64,000 bases of DNA from Falsiruegeria mediterranea M17 (GCF_900302455.1 NZ_ONZG01000001.1:124001-188000), one strand, 5' to 3'; shown: positions 1 to 7,700, counted from the stretch's first letter. The notes: generated by a model from the letters alone, not told the origin. Made by a program: numbers and translations.

Positions 1-290
1 GGTTTGGTGGCATTGATCCAGCCGCGAATGCCCAGGTAGATCAGGAACCCGGCCCCAATCAGCTTGGCCACAAAAAAGGCGGTCGGAGAGGTGGCGATCA
101 AGGCAGTGACCCCAAGTGCAGAGAGGACCAGAAACGCACAGGCCTGCGTGAGGATCGCCAGCACTCCGACCATGGCCCGCGCAAACGGCAGGCTCATCCC
201 GTTGGAAATGCAATTCACCGCGTTTGGTCCTGGCGTGGTCACAAAGACCAGCCAGAACAACGCGAATATGGTCCAGGCCTCAAAGCTCAT
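1..290 (-). CDS. LysE/RhtB-family amino-acid exporter (partial, 3' end beyond window)
   Basis: Only about the first 96 residues are visible; the gene continues past the left edge. The translation begins MSFEAWTIFALFWLVFVTTP and continues with PGPN, the N-terminal signature of LysE/RhtB exporters. Hydrophobic helices cover roughly residues 5-25, 38-62 and 70-90. The family exports amino acids or related metabolites across the inner membrane. Its ATG shares an ATGA with the stop of the upstream XRE-cupin regulator, so the two are probably translationally coupled, and the regulator may sense the exported compound or a precursor. The substrate cannot be told from the sequence. Confidence 0.85.
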   Translation of the reverse strand, partial: MSFEAWTIFALFWLVFVTTPGPNAVNCISNGMSLPFARAMVGVLAILTQACAFLVLSALGVTALIATSPTAFFVAKLIGAGFLIYLGIRGWINATK

Positions 291-859
291 CAGTACACCG
301 GTGGCGCGATGACCCAGACGGCCACGGCAGGCTCGTCATAGGGGTTGGACCATTGGTAAGGCTCGTGTTTGATCCGAAAGCTATCGCCCGGACCAACTGT
401 AAAGGTGCGGTCGCCGATCATCAGGTCCAGACGGCCTGACACCATGTACCCCACTTCCTGTGTTGGACGGTTGGCCGGTTTCTGCATTCTGGACTTTGGA
501 CGAAAGGTGGAATGCACCATTTCGAAATCATCGGTCAGATCGGGGGAAAGCAACTCTTCTATCAGACCCTCTTCGCCTGCCCCCATAGGACGACGGGTGC
601 CCGCACGCACGATGTAGCCCTGCTCGCTAGCAGGGGCCGCAGAGTGCGCAAAGAGCATCGACATCGGCACGCCAAGACATTCGGCAATCTGACGCAGATC
701 GGAAATCGACGGGTCCGACATGTCGCGCTCAACCTGGCTGAACCAGCCAACAGACCGCCCCAGCTGCCCGGCGATATCGGTAAGGGTCAGCCCCCGCGCC
801 TTGCGAAGCGCACGAATATCCGCACCCAAAGTGGCGCTTTGCGGGGCCTGACTGTTCAC
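290..859 (-). CDS. XRE-family regulator with C-terminal cupin domain
   Basis: A 189-residue DNA-binding regulator. A lambda-repressor-type helix-turn-helix covers about residues 10-65 (ADIRALRKARGLTLTDIA, then GWFSQVERD), and a cupin_2 ligand-binding barrel covers about 110-188 (GYMVSGRLDLMIGD, GPGDSFRI). This architecture is common among one-component regulators of amino-acid or polyamine uptake, export and catabolism. I chose GTG at 859 over the TTG at 862 because AGGAG lies six bases before it. It overlaps the exporter gene by ATGA. The upstream DNA holds repeated TTTTTCACG-type boxes that are plausible autoregulatory operators. The ligand is unknown. Confidence 0.88.
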   Translation of the reverse strand: MNSQAPQSATLGADIRALRKARGLTLTDIAGQLGRSVGWFSQVERDMSDPSISDLRQIAECLGVPMSMLFAHSAAPASEQGYIVRAGTRRPMGAGEEGLIEELLSPDLTDDFEMVHSTFRPKSRMQKPANRPTQEVGYMVSGRLDLMIGDRTFTVGPGDSFRIKHEPYQWSNPYDEPAVAVWVIAPPVY

Positions 860-871
860 CAATCGCTCCTC

Positions 872-944
872 TCACGGTCCGTGAAAATTATTTCTCGTTT
901 TTCACGATCACCCGAATCAATGAAAAATCCAAGTGTTTTTTCAC
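872..944. promoter_or_regulatory. Repeated TTTTTCACG/CGTGAAAA boxes upstream of the XRE-cupin gene
   Basis: A perfect 13-bp palindrome TCACGGTCCGTGA (872-884) runs into CCGTGAAAA (879-887). This faces TTTTTCAC (898-905), forming an inverted repeat, and a third box TTTTTTCACGG begins at 936. The boxes occupy the region where the regulator's promoter should be. That they are operators of the XRE-cupin protein is inferred from position only. Confidence 0.5.
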
Positions 945-987
945 GGGGATTGAAACTTTCTGATTGCTGCCTCATGTGTGCGGGCAC

Positions 988-1275
988 ATGGAACAGAACT
1001 CACTCCTCTGGAACGCCATCATTTATGTCTGGGCCGTCAATGGCTTGACCCTGGTGCTTTTTGCCTGGGACAAGCTGTGCGCGCGTTGGAAGTGGCGCCG
1101 CGTTCCAGAACACTTTCTGCTGTGGTTGGCGGTTTTGGGCGGCTCTCCGGCGGCGTATCTGGCGCGCTGGCTGTTCCGACACAAAACAAAAAAGCGGCCA
1201 TTTTCACGATGGCTGCTTTCGATTCTGTTGTTTCAGATCACTGCGGGCGTGATTTTAGCGGGCAAATACCTGTGA
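988..1275 (+). CDS. DUF1294 small membrane protein
   Basis: A 95-residue protein starting MEQNSLLWNAIIYVWAVNGL. Two to three hydrophobic helices flank the short family signature FAWDKLCARWKWRRVPEHFL and the segment LAVLGGSPAAYLARWLFRHK followed by TKKRPF, typical of DUF1294 proteins, which are about 80-100 residues long and of unknown function. An upstream in-frame TTG at 964 would add eight residues that do not look like the family, so the ATG is preferred. The last 21 bases overlap the end of the convergent methionine sulfoxide reductase gene. Confidence 0.8.
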   Translation: MEQNSLLWNAIIYVWAVNGLTLVLFAWDKLCARWKWRRVPEHFLLWLAVLGGSPAAYLARWLFRHKTKKRPFSRWLLSILLFQITAGVILAGKYL

Positions 1276-1707
1276 CAGGATGGATGTCAGGGCATCCGCA
1301 TCTTCCTGGGTGAAGGCATCCGGTTGATCGCTGTCGATATCAAAGACGGCAATCACCTCGCCCTTGGCATTGAGGACTGGCAGCACCAGTTCGGACCGGG
1401 TCGAGGTGGCACATGCAATGTGGCCTGGAAATGCCTCAACATCCGGAACCAGCTGAACCTCGCCCGTCCGCGCGGCCGCCCCGCAGACACCCCGTGCAAA
1501 CGGGATGACCAGGCACCCGTGACCGCCTTGATACGGGCCGATCTTGAGTAACTCGGGCTCGGTCACGCGGTAAAAACCGGTCCAATCGAACCGATCGTCC
1601 GAATGGTGCACCTCGCATGTCACCGTGGCCATCAGGGCAACTTCGTCTGTTTCACCCTCAGTCAATGAGGCGATTGTAGTGGCCAGAGTGTCATAATTCG
1701 CGCGCAT
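1255..1707 (-). CDS. msrC: Free methionine-(R)-sulfoxide reductase (GAF-domain fRMsr)
   Basis: A 150-residue single GAF domain. It should reduce free methionine-(R)-sulfoxide in the cytoplasm using thioredoxin. The family signatures are present: WTGFYRV, GHGCLVIPFARGVCG and VPDVEAFPGHIAC. The three cysteines fall at residues 65, 75 and 99; their spacing of 10 and 24 equals that of the E. coli enzyme (Cys84, 94, 118), so the catalytic and resolving cysteines are intact. Length is normal for the family. It lies downstream of the thiolase gene on the same strand but is separated from it by a two-hairpin element, so it may be independently expressed. Confidence 0.9.
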   Translation of the reverse strand: MRANYDTLATTIASLTEGETDEVALMATVTCEVHHSDDRFDWTGFYRVTEPELLKIGPYQGGHGCLVIPFARGVCGAAARTGEVQLVPDVEAFPGHIACATSTRSELVLPVLNAKGEVIAVFDIDSDQPDAFTQEDADALTSILSQVFAR

Positions 1708-1733
1708 GTCGTGCTCCGCTTTTGAAGGGGGTC

Positions 1734-1800
1734 GGGGGCCGTTGCCCCCTCTTGAGCCAAAGGCTCAATTCACCCCCGCCGTATTTGAAACGAGAAGAAG
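1734..1800 (-). repeat. Double-hairpin intergenic element between thiolase and msrC
   Basis: Two perfect hairpins lie in a row: GGGGGC/GCCCCC (1734-1739 and 1744-1749, loop CGTT) and TTGAGCC/GGCTCAA (1752-1758 and 1762-1768, loop AAA). They are followed by CACCCCCGCCGTATTTG and an AAGAAG tail ending at 1800. The CCCCCG-N-GTATTT plus purine-rich tail resembles a small repeat I recall as common downstream of genes in Rhodobacteraceae; that comparison is from memory. It probably ends thiolase transcription on the minus strand. Confidence 0.45.
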
Positions 1801-1802
1801 CG

Positions 1803-2975
1803 TCAAACCCGCTCGATCGCAATCGCCGTGCCTTCTCCGCCCCCGATGCAAATCGCTGCGATCCCACGCTTGAGACCGCGCTTTTCCAGAGCGTTCAGTA
1901 GCGTGACCATGATCCGCGCGCCCGAGGCACCGATCGGGTGGCCCAGCGCACAGGCGCCGCCGTTCACATTCACCTTGTCGCGCGAAAGACCCATTTCGCG
2001 CATGAACGCCATGGGAACCACGGCAAAGGCTTCGTTGACCTCCCACAGATCGACGTCCCCGGTCGTCCACCCCAAGCGATCGAGCAGCTTTTGCGCGGCC
2101 GGGACCGGAGCCGTCGTGAACAGGCCGGGTGCCTGAGCGTGACTGGCATGACCCAGGATGCGCGCCCGAATGGTGAGGCCCTGCTCTTTGGCCGCCTCCG
2201 CTGAGGCCAGCACCAGAGCCGCCGCGCCATCCGAGATCGAAGAGGCGTTGGCCGCAGTCACCGTTCCGTCCTTGCGAAAGGCCGGTTTCAACGTGGGGAT
2301 CTTGTCAGGGCGTGCCGATTTCGGCTGTTCGTCCGCGTCGACAATCACCTCTCCCCTGCGAGACTTGAGTGTCATAGGCGCAATTTCCCCATCGAACGCA
2401 CCGCTGTCTTGCGCCTCGAGTGCATTCGAGAGGGACTTGAGCGCGTATTCGTCCTGTGCCTCGCGGGTGAACTGATAGGTTTCGGCGCAGTCCTCGGCAA
2501 AGGTTCCCATTAGGCGGCCTTTGTCATAGGCGTCTTCGAGCCCGTCAAGGAACATATGATCGATCACCTGACCATGGCCAATGCGGGCACCGCCGCGCAT
2601 CTTGGGCAGCAGATAGGGCGCATTGGACATGCTTTCCATCCCGCCCGCAATCATCGTATCCGCGTGGCCTAGGGCGATCTGATCAAAGGCCACCATCGCC
2701 GCTTTCATGCCCGATCCGCACATCTTGTTCAGGGTTGTCGCTGGCACCTCTTCGCCCAAGCCCCCGGCAAATCCGGCCTGGCGTGCGGGTGCCTGCCCCT
2801 GCCCGGCCGGCAGAACGCAGCCCATCAGAACTTCGTCCACCGTATCTGCTCCGGCGCCGGACAAGGCGGCGCGAATCGCTGCTCCACCCAGTTCTGCGGC
2901 CTCGACCCCGTCAAATGCGCCCTGAAAACCACCCATTGGCGTACGTGCGGCCCCGGCGATGACAACCTCTTTCAT
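1803..2975 (-). CDS. Acetyl-CoA C-acetyltransferase (thiolase)
   Basis: A 390-residue biosynthetic-type thiolase that condenses two acetyl-CoA to acetoacetyl-CoA, or acts in reverse. It feeds polyhydroxybutyrate synthesis, the ethylmalonyl-CoA pathway or fatty-acid breakdown. Catalytic residues are in place: Cys86 in NKMCGSG, His346 in GHPIGASG and Cys376 in CIGGGEG. The frame stays open far upstream, but the true start is the ATG at 2975, preceded by GGAGGAG and followed by the family start MKEVVIAGAARTPMGGF. No phaB or phaC is next to it, so the pathway cannot be fixed from context. Confidence 0.93.
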   Translation of the reverse strand: MKEVVIAGAARTPMGGFQGAFDGVEAAELGGAAIRAALSGAGADTVDEVLMGCVLPAGQGQAPARQAGFAGGLGEEVPATTLNKMCGSGMKAAMVAFDQIALGHADTMIAGGMESMSNAPYLLPKMRGGARIGHGQVIDHMFLDGLEDAYDKGRLMGTFAEDCAETYQFTREAQDEYALKSLSNALEAQDSGAFDGEIAPMTLKSRRGEVIVDADEQPKSARPDKIPTLKPAFRKDGTVTAANASSISDGAAALVLASAEAAKEQGLTIRARILGHASHAQAPGLFTTAPVPAAQKLLDRLGWTTGDVDLWEVNEAFAVVPMAFMREMGLSRDKVNVNGGACALGHPIGASGARIMVTLLNALEKRGLKRGIAAICIGGGEGTAIAIERV

Positions 2976-3068
2976 GAACTCCTCCTCCAAAGTCCTGATA
3001 ATGAATACTGATTGGTAAGAATTGTCACTTACCCTACGGCCACGACAAACGCCACCTGAGGAATAGTC

Positions 3069-3410
3069 ATGAGCCTGACAAGCACCGTAACCGATCACGT
3101 GCGGATCATCACCGTGAACGCGGATCGCATTGACGCCGCGATGGCCATCCAGTTCAAGGAAGACATGCGAACCGAGACCGAAGGGGGGCCGGATCGGGTC
3201 ATTTTGGACTTGTCCACGGTGAACTTCATCGATTCCAGCGGTCTTGGCGCGATTGTAGCTTCGATGAAGCAGCTGGAGGCAAACCGCTCTCTGGATCTGG
3301 CCGGCCTGACCCCTGTGGTCGACAAGGTCTTTCGCCTTACGCGCATGGATACCGTGTTCAACTTGTTTCCGTCTCTGGACGACGCTCTGGCAGCTACCGC
3401 AGACCACTAA
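3069..3410 (+). CDS. STAS-domain anti-sigma factor antagonist
   Basis: A 113-residue single STAS domain of the SpoIIAA/RsbV type. The phospho-acceptor motif FIDSSGLGAIV is present, with Ser56 the likely phosphorylation site. When unphosphorylated, such proteins bind the partner switch kinase and free its target. The next gene, 24 bases downstream on the same strand, encodes that kind of kinase, so the two form a partner-switching pair. No sigma factor or PP2C phosphatase gene is adjacent, so the controlled output is unknown. AGGAAT lies before the ATG. Confidence 0.88.
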   Translation: MSLTSTVTDHVRIITVNADRIDAAMAIQFKEDMRTETEGGPDRVILDLSTVNFIDSSGLGAIVASMKQLEANRSLDLAGLTPVVDKVFRLTRMDTVFNLFPSLDDALAATADH

Positions 3411-3434
3411 TTTCAACGGATCGGAGGCGGCACC

Positions 3435-3875
3435 GTGACCGAAACTGGGAAGCGAGGCAAATTTGCCTTATCCTTTCGAGCGACCGAGCTGGAAGCGCGC
3501 AGTGGAATCTGCACAGTGGCGCAGGAACTGCGGCTACAAGGCGTATCCGAAGAAACAGCAGGCGATATCGAGATTGCCTTGGCAGAAGCCATCAACAACA
3601 TCGTGGAACACGCCTATGCAGGTGTCGAACCAGGTCAAATTCGGGTGATCTGTTCCTTCCAGCAAAGCCGCCTGGATATCAGGATATCCGACAAGGGTGT
3701 GCCCCTGCCTGCCAGTGAGCTGCCTGAAGGGGCCCCGGCGATCATCACCGAGAACAAGCAGGACCTGCCCGAAGGAGGATTCGGTTGGTTCCTGATCAGG
3801 CAACTGACCAGCGATATTCGCTATGATCGCCTGAACGGTCACAATCGCTTGTCCATGGGATTTGACCTGACCTGA
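3435..3875 (+). CDS. RsbW/SpoIIAB-like serine kinase (HATPase_c_2)
   Basis: A 146-residue GHKL-fold ATP-binding protein. The N-box ALAEAINNIVEHAYAG (about residues 48-63) and the glycine-rich lid GGFGWFLIRQL near residue 118 identify an anti-sigma-factor-type kinase. It would phosphorylate the STAS protein encoded just upstream and sequester a sigma factor or other client. The start is GTG at 3435, preceded by GGATCGGAGG. The domain is complete and normal in length. No other domain is fused to it. Confidence 0.85.
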   Translation: MTETGKRGKFALSFRATELEARSGICTVAQELRLQGVSEETAGDIEIALAEAINNIVEHAYAGVEPGQIRVICSFQQSRLDIRISDKGVPLPASELPEGAPAIITENKQDLPEGGFGWFLIRQLTSDIRYDRLNGHNRLSMGFDLT

Positions 3876-3963
3876 GAGCCGCGCGCCACATTAACGCCTT
3901 ATTCGCTCCGCACTCGCGCCGCAAACCGCCAGCATAACAGAGTTGTAGCTGCAAATTGGCTTC

Positions 3964-4010
3964 CCTCGGTGTTGCGCGTAACAGCCCCCACCCAGTGCGC
4001 GACACCGAGG
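3964..4010. promoter_or_regulatory. Large inverted repeat upstream of the gamma-glutamyltransferase-like gene
   Basis: Arms CCTCGGTGTTGCGC (3964-3977) and GCGCGACACCGAGG (3997-4010) pair at 13 of 14 positions around a 19-base loop. No T-run follows on either strand, which makes a simple intrinsic terminator for the upstream kinase gene less likely. It lies about 85 bases before the next start codon and could be an operator or an mRNA leader hairpin. Confidence 0.45.
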
Positions 4011-4093
4011 ACTACCCCCCAATAAAATGTCAGCGTGATTGACCTTCGCCGCGCGCGATTTAATGTCGTGCCCGAGAGAAGGGAGATCCAAAC

Positions 4094-5671
4094 ATGCGTG
4101 ATTTTCACATGCCGGGCCGGTCCGAGGTTCTGGCGACAAACGGGATGTGTGCAACATCGCACCCCCTAGGGGCTCAGGTGGCCATCGACACGCTCAAGCG
4201 CGGCGGCAATGCCATGGATGCGGCCATTGCCGGGGCGCTTGTCCTGGGCATTTGCGAACCGCAGATGACGGGGATCGGCGGGGATTGCTTTGTTTTGTAT
4301 TCGGACCCAAAGTCCGGCAAGGTCCACGCCCTGAACGGCTCGGGCCATGCGCCCGCCGGAGCATCCGCGGATCGCTTGCGGGACGCCGGGCACAGCGCCA
4401 TTCCCCTCACCAGCCCGGATGCCGTGACCATTCCACGCGCAATTGATGCGTTCTGCCACCTGTCTGAAACCGTTGGCACGCTGGGTTTGGACGCCATTCT
4501 GCAACCTGCAATTCATTATGCCGAGCACGGCGTGCCTGTGGCGGCACGCGTGGCTTTTGACTGGGCCAATGATGCCGATACGTTGCAGGGCAGCGCGCGC
4601 GCAAAATACCTGTCGAATGGTGCACCTTTCCAACGCGGAGAGATCTTTCGTGCTCCGGGACAGGCCGGAGTTTTACGCCGACTCGCTCAACAGGGGCGTG
4701 ATGCGTTTTATACCGGAGAAATCGCCGATGACATGGTCGCTGCACTTCAGGCGGTTGGCGGGGCCCACACGGTTGCGGATTTTGCCGCCACCTGTGACAT
4801 GTCCACCGCGCCGATCAGCGGCGCTTACAAGGGCACAGACCTGATCGAGCATCCACCGAATGGCCAAGGCGCAACGGCGATATTGATGCTCAACATCCTC
4901 AGCCAGTTCGACATCGCAGGCATGGACCCGCTGGGAACTGAACGCGTGCATATTGAGGCCGAGGCCGCAAAACTGGCCTATGACGCCCGCAACCGCTTCA
5001 TAGCCGATCCGGACCACACGTCACGCCTGGACCATATGCTGTCCATGGATACGGCGAAAAAACTGGCGGCCCTGATTGATCCGAACCGCGCAATGGCCGC
5101 CCCGGCAGATATCAGCGAAGCAGTGCACAAGGACACGATTTACATCACGGTTGTTGATCGGGATGGCATGGCTGTTTCGTTGATCTACTCGATCTTCCAC
5201 GGTTTCGGATCCGGTATCGCGTCGGATAAGTTTGGAATCCTGCTGCAAAACCGCGGCGCAGGTTTCACCTTGCAGCCCGGACACCCCAACGAACTGAGTG
5301 GCGGAAAACGCCCGATGCACACGATCATTCCTGGCATGCTGGCGGAAAACGGACACGTCACCATGCCGTTTGGGGTCATGGGCGGCGGCTATCAACCCAA
5401 CGGACACGCCCGGTTCCTCAGCAATCTCGTCGATTTTGGGATGGACCTACAACGGGCCGTAGACGCCCCGCGCGCCTTTGCTGATGGCGCGGTGACCAAG
5501 GTCGAGCGTGGGTACAGCGATCAGGTGCGGCAGGAATTGGCAGACATGGGGCACACCGTCGTCATCCCCGACACCGCCATCGGCGGTGCTCAGGCCATCC
5601 GCATCCGCGATGACGGCGTCCTGGAAGGCGCCAGCGATCCCCGCAAGGATGGGTGTGCTTTGGGCTATTGA
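4094..5671 (+). CDS. Gamma-glutamyltransferase-family Ntn-hydrolase
   Basis: A 525-residue self-cleaving N-terminal-nucleophile hydrolase. Thr348 in KDTIYITVVDRDG is the expected autocleavage site and nucleophile, and SGGKRPMHTIIPGML and GVMGGGYQPNGH match the small-subunit core. No clear signal peptide is seen, so it is probably cytoplasmic. The usual DFRE-type segment, whose arginine holds the gamma-glutamyl carboxylate in true GGTs, is replaced by LNGSGHAPAGAS. This suggests a GGT-like amidohydrolase (for example the oxamate amidohydrolase type) rather than classical glutathione transpeptidase. GAGAAGGGAG precedes the ATG. Confidence 0.85.
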   Translation: MRDFHMPGRSEVLATNGMCATSHPLGAQVAIDTLKRGGNAMDAAIAGALVLGICEPQMTGIGGDCFVLYSDPKSGKVHALNGSGHAPAGASADRLRDAGHSAIPLTSPDAVTIPRAIDAFCHLSETVGTLGLDAILQPAIHYAEHGVPVAARVAFDWANDADTLQGSARAKYLSNGAPFQRGEIFRAPGQAGVLRRLAQQGRDAFYTGEIADDMVAALQAVGGAHTVADFAATCDMSTAPISGAYKGTDLIEHPPNGQGATAILMLNILSQFDIAGMDPLGTERVHIEAEAAKLAYDARNRFIADPDHTSRLDHMLSMDTAKKLAALIDPNRAMAAPADISEAVHKDTIYITVVDRDGMAVSLIYSIFHGFGSGIASDKFGILLQNRGAGFTLQPGHPNELSGGKRPMHTIIPGMLAENGHVTMPFGVMGGGYQPNGHARFLSNLVDFGMDLQRAVDAPRAFADGAVTKVERGYSDQVRQELADMGHTVVIPDTAIGGAQAIRIRDDGVLEGASDPRKDGCALGY

Positions 5672-5679
5672 TACAGTCC

Positions 5680-5703
5680 GTCTCGCCCGGTCACGGGCGG
5701 GAC
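5680..5703. terminator. Ten-base-pair hairpin between convergent genes
   Basis: GTCTCGCCCG (5680-5689) pairs with CGGGCGGGAC (5694-5703) across a GTCA loop, with one T.G wobble in the + strand transcript. It fills the 35-base gap between the GGT-like gene and hspQ, which end tail to tail. There is no T-run, so its strength as a terminator is uncertain. Confidence 0.5.
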
Positions 5704-5706
5704 ACC

Positions 5707-6033
5707 TCAATTCAACTGAAAGTGAAGCGGATACGCGCCGTCTTGAAATGGTCCGAACATGTCGGGAATGTCCGGATGATCCACTGGCTCACCGGAATAA
5801 TCCGCAACAAGGTTCTGTTCAGACACGTATGCAACGTAATAGCTTTGGTCGTTTTCAGCCAAAAGGTGATAGAACGGCTGGTCCTTCAGCGGTCGGCTGT
5901 CTTCGGGAATCGCCTGATACCATTCCTCGGTATTGGCGAATTCCGGATCGACATCAAAAATCACTCCGCGAAACGGATGACGCTTATGGCGAACCACTTG
6001 GCCCAAATGATATTTTGCGCGCGTTTTTAGCAT
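5707..6033 (-). CDS. hspQ: Heat shock protein HspQ (hemimethylated-DNA-binding YccV family)
   Basis: A 108-residue protein starting MLKTRAKYHLGQVVRHKRHP, with the family landmarks FRGVIFDVDPEF, QPFYHLLAEND and YVAYVSEQNL. In E. coli HspQ is a small cytoplasmic protein that affects Lon substrate selection, and the fold binds hemimethylated DNA in vitro. The length is normal. No sigma-32-type promoter could be recognised in the 85 bases between it and the divergent transporter gene. It stands alone as a single gene. Confidence 0.9.
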   Translation of the reverse strand: MLKTRAKYHLGQVVRHKRHPFRGVIFDVDPEFANTEEWYQAIPEDSRPLKDQPFYHLLAENDQSYYVAYVSEQNLVADYSGEPVDHPDIPDMFGPFQDGAYPLHFQLN

Positions 6034-6118
6034 TGCAGTTTCAGCCCCCGTGTCCTGTTACTACCCCTAACGCGACACATTTGTCCAACAATTGTACCGA
6101 AATTTAGGGAAACAGTCT

Positions 6119-7000
6119 GTGAACCTTGCCTTGACAGTCCTGGAAATTGTGGCCCCGGTTTTTATGCTGGCGGCAGTTGGATTTACTTGGGTGAAACTGG
6201 GATTCGAATACCGGATTCAGTTCATCACGCGCTTTGCCATGACGCTGGCCGTGCCCAGTCTGATCTTTGTTGCACTCATGCAGACCGAGATTTCGGGCGA
6301 TGATCTGGGCGTGTTTACCGTGGCGACCGTTGTTGGCAACCTGGTCCTGTCCGTGGTGTTCTGGGTTTTTGTAAAACTCACGCGCTTGAATCAGCGCACG
6401 TATTTGTCACCCTTGGTTTTCGGTAACACCGGCAACTTGGGCCTACCGCTGTGCATCTTTGCCTTTGGCGATCCGGGGCTGGGATATGCTGTCGTCTTTC
6501 TGTCCGTGACCGCGCTGTGGTCTTTCACCTATGGGATCTATCTGGTCGCCGGTCAGGGCTCGTTCGGCAAGGTCGTGCGCGAGCCAATGGTCTGGGCGAC
6601 GATCCTGGGTGCGCTGTTCCTTTGGCAGGGGTGGGAGACGCCAACCTTCCTAACCAACGGGTTGAGCTTGATGGGGCAGATGGCGGTGCCAATGATGCTG
6701 ATCACCCTGGGCGTGGCCGTGGCCCGGCTAACACCGGGCAACATCGGGCCTGCGATTGCCCTGTCAGTTGTCAAGCTGATCGTTTGTGTCGCGTTGGGCT
6801 GGGGCGTGGCTGAGTTTTTTGAGCTGGGCAAGGTCGCCGCTGGCGTCCTGATCGTACAATTCGCAACGCCCGTCGCCGTCACCTCGTACCTATTGGCCGA
6901 GCGTTTCGGGGCCGATTCCAACTCTGTCGCTGGGATGACTGTGGCGTCCACGGTGTTGTCGATATTGGCGATGCCCGCTGTTTTGGCATTTGTGCTGTGA
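6119..7000 (+). CDS. AEC-family transporter (auxin-efflux-carrier fold)
   Basis: A 293-residue integral membrane protein with about ten hydrophobic helices in two halves, the layout of AEC/BART transporters, some of which export malonate, malate or other carboxylates. The N-terminal part MLAAVGFTWVKLGFE and the segment FGNTGNLGLPLCIFAFGD, with its helix-breaking NTGNLGLP motif, are diagnostic. GTG at 6119 is chosen because AGGGA sits eight bases before it; the frame extends to a TTG at 6092 without a binding site. The substrate is unknown and the gene has no co-directional partner. Confidence 0.82.
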   Translation: MNLALTVLEIVAPVFMLAAVGFTWVKLGFEYRIQFITRFAMTLAVPSLIFVALMQTEISGDDLGVFTVATVVGNLVLSVVFWVFVKLTRLNQRTYLSPLVFGNTGNLGLPLCIFAFGDPGLGYAVVFLSVTALWSFTYGIYLVAGQGSFGKVVREPMVWATILGALFLWQGWETPTFLTNGLSLMGQMAVPMMLITLGVAVARLTPGNIGPAIALSVVKLIVCVALGWGVAEFFELGKVAAGVLIVQFATPVAVTSYLLAERFGADSNSVAGMTVASTVLSILAMPAVLAFVL

Positions 7001-7077
7001 CCTGACGATCTACCCGCGAATGTGATTTGCGCACCTGCTAAAATAAGTTAATATCTTGCAAAAAAGGCAAGAGGCAG

Positions 7078-7668
7078 ATGAGCAGATCTCTTTGCGTGTT
7101 GATGGTCGTGTTGCTGGTGGCAGCTTGCGGCGGCGGGTCAAAGTCCCCTCCGCGCAATCTGGACAATGCCTGCAGCATTGCCAAACAGCGCCCGGATTAC
7201 ATAAAGGCGTTCAAGAAAACGGAACGCAAATGGGGCGTGCCCGTACACGTCCAGATGGCGACGATCTATCAAGAGAGCCGCTATCGGTCAGACGCGCGCA
7301 CCCCGCACAAATACGTTTTGGGCGTGCTGCCGATGGGCCGTCAAAGCAGTGCATATGGCTATAGCCAAGCGTTGGACGGCACGTGGGATCAATACAAGAA
7401 GGAAACTGGCAATCGCCGGGCCCGCCGCGACCGGATGCGCGATGCATCAGATTTCATCGGCTGGTACATGGCCAAGAGCAATTCACGCAACGGCATTGCC
7501 ATGACCGACACCCGCAACCAGTATCTGGCCTATCACGATGGGCACACGGGCTATGCGCGTGGCACCTATCGGAGCAAATCCTGGCTTCTACGCACTGCCG
7601 ACCAAGTCGCTGCACGGGGCGAGATGTACCGCAAGCAGCTCAATACCTGCGGACGTTTCAAATACTGA
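7078..7668 (+). CDS. Lytic transglycosylase-like (SLT) lipoprotein
   Basis: A 196-residue lipoprotein. The signal peptide ends in the lipobox LVAAC, so it is acylated at Cys17 and held in the envelope. The rest is a soluble-lytic-transglycosylase fold: the presumed catalytic Glu is in MATIYQESRY, followed by SAYGYSQALDGTWDQYK and YLAYHDGHTGY. Such enzymes cleave peptidoglycan glycan strands to anhydromuropeptides. The ATG is preceded by AAGAGGCAG. It converges on lolA, with a hairpin between them. Confidence 0.85.
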   Translation: MSRSLCVLMVVLLVAACGGGSKSPPRNLDNACSIAKQRPDYIKAFKKTERKWGVPVHVQMATIYQESRYRSDARTPHKYVLGVLPMGRQSSAYGYSQALDGTWDQYKKETGNRRARRDRMRDASDFIGWYMAKSNSRNGIAMTDTRNQYLAYHDGHTGYARGTYRSKSWLLRTADQVAARGEMYRKQLNTCGRFKY

Positions 7669-7676
7669 GAATGAAG

Positions 7677-7700
7677 GTGCCCCTGCGAACACGGGGGCAC
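7677..7700. terminator. Hairpin between SLT lipoprotein gene and lolA
   Basis: GTGCCCC (7677-7683) pairs perfectly with GGGGCAC (7694-7700) in the 40-base gap between the two convergent genes. No T-run follows on either strand. A role in ending both transcripts is likely but unproven. Confidence 0.45.

Noticed and set aside
2976-3416. N-terminal extension of the thiolase frame (about 146 extra residues)
   Set aside because: The extension is antisense to the STAS gene, and the thiolase starts at an ATG with an ideal GGAGGAG site and the family's first residues.
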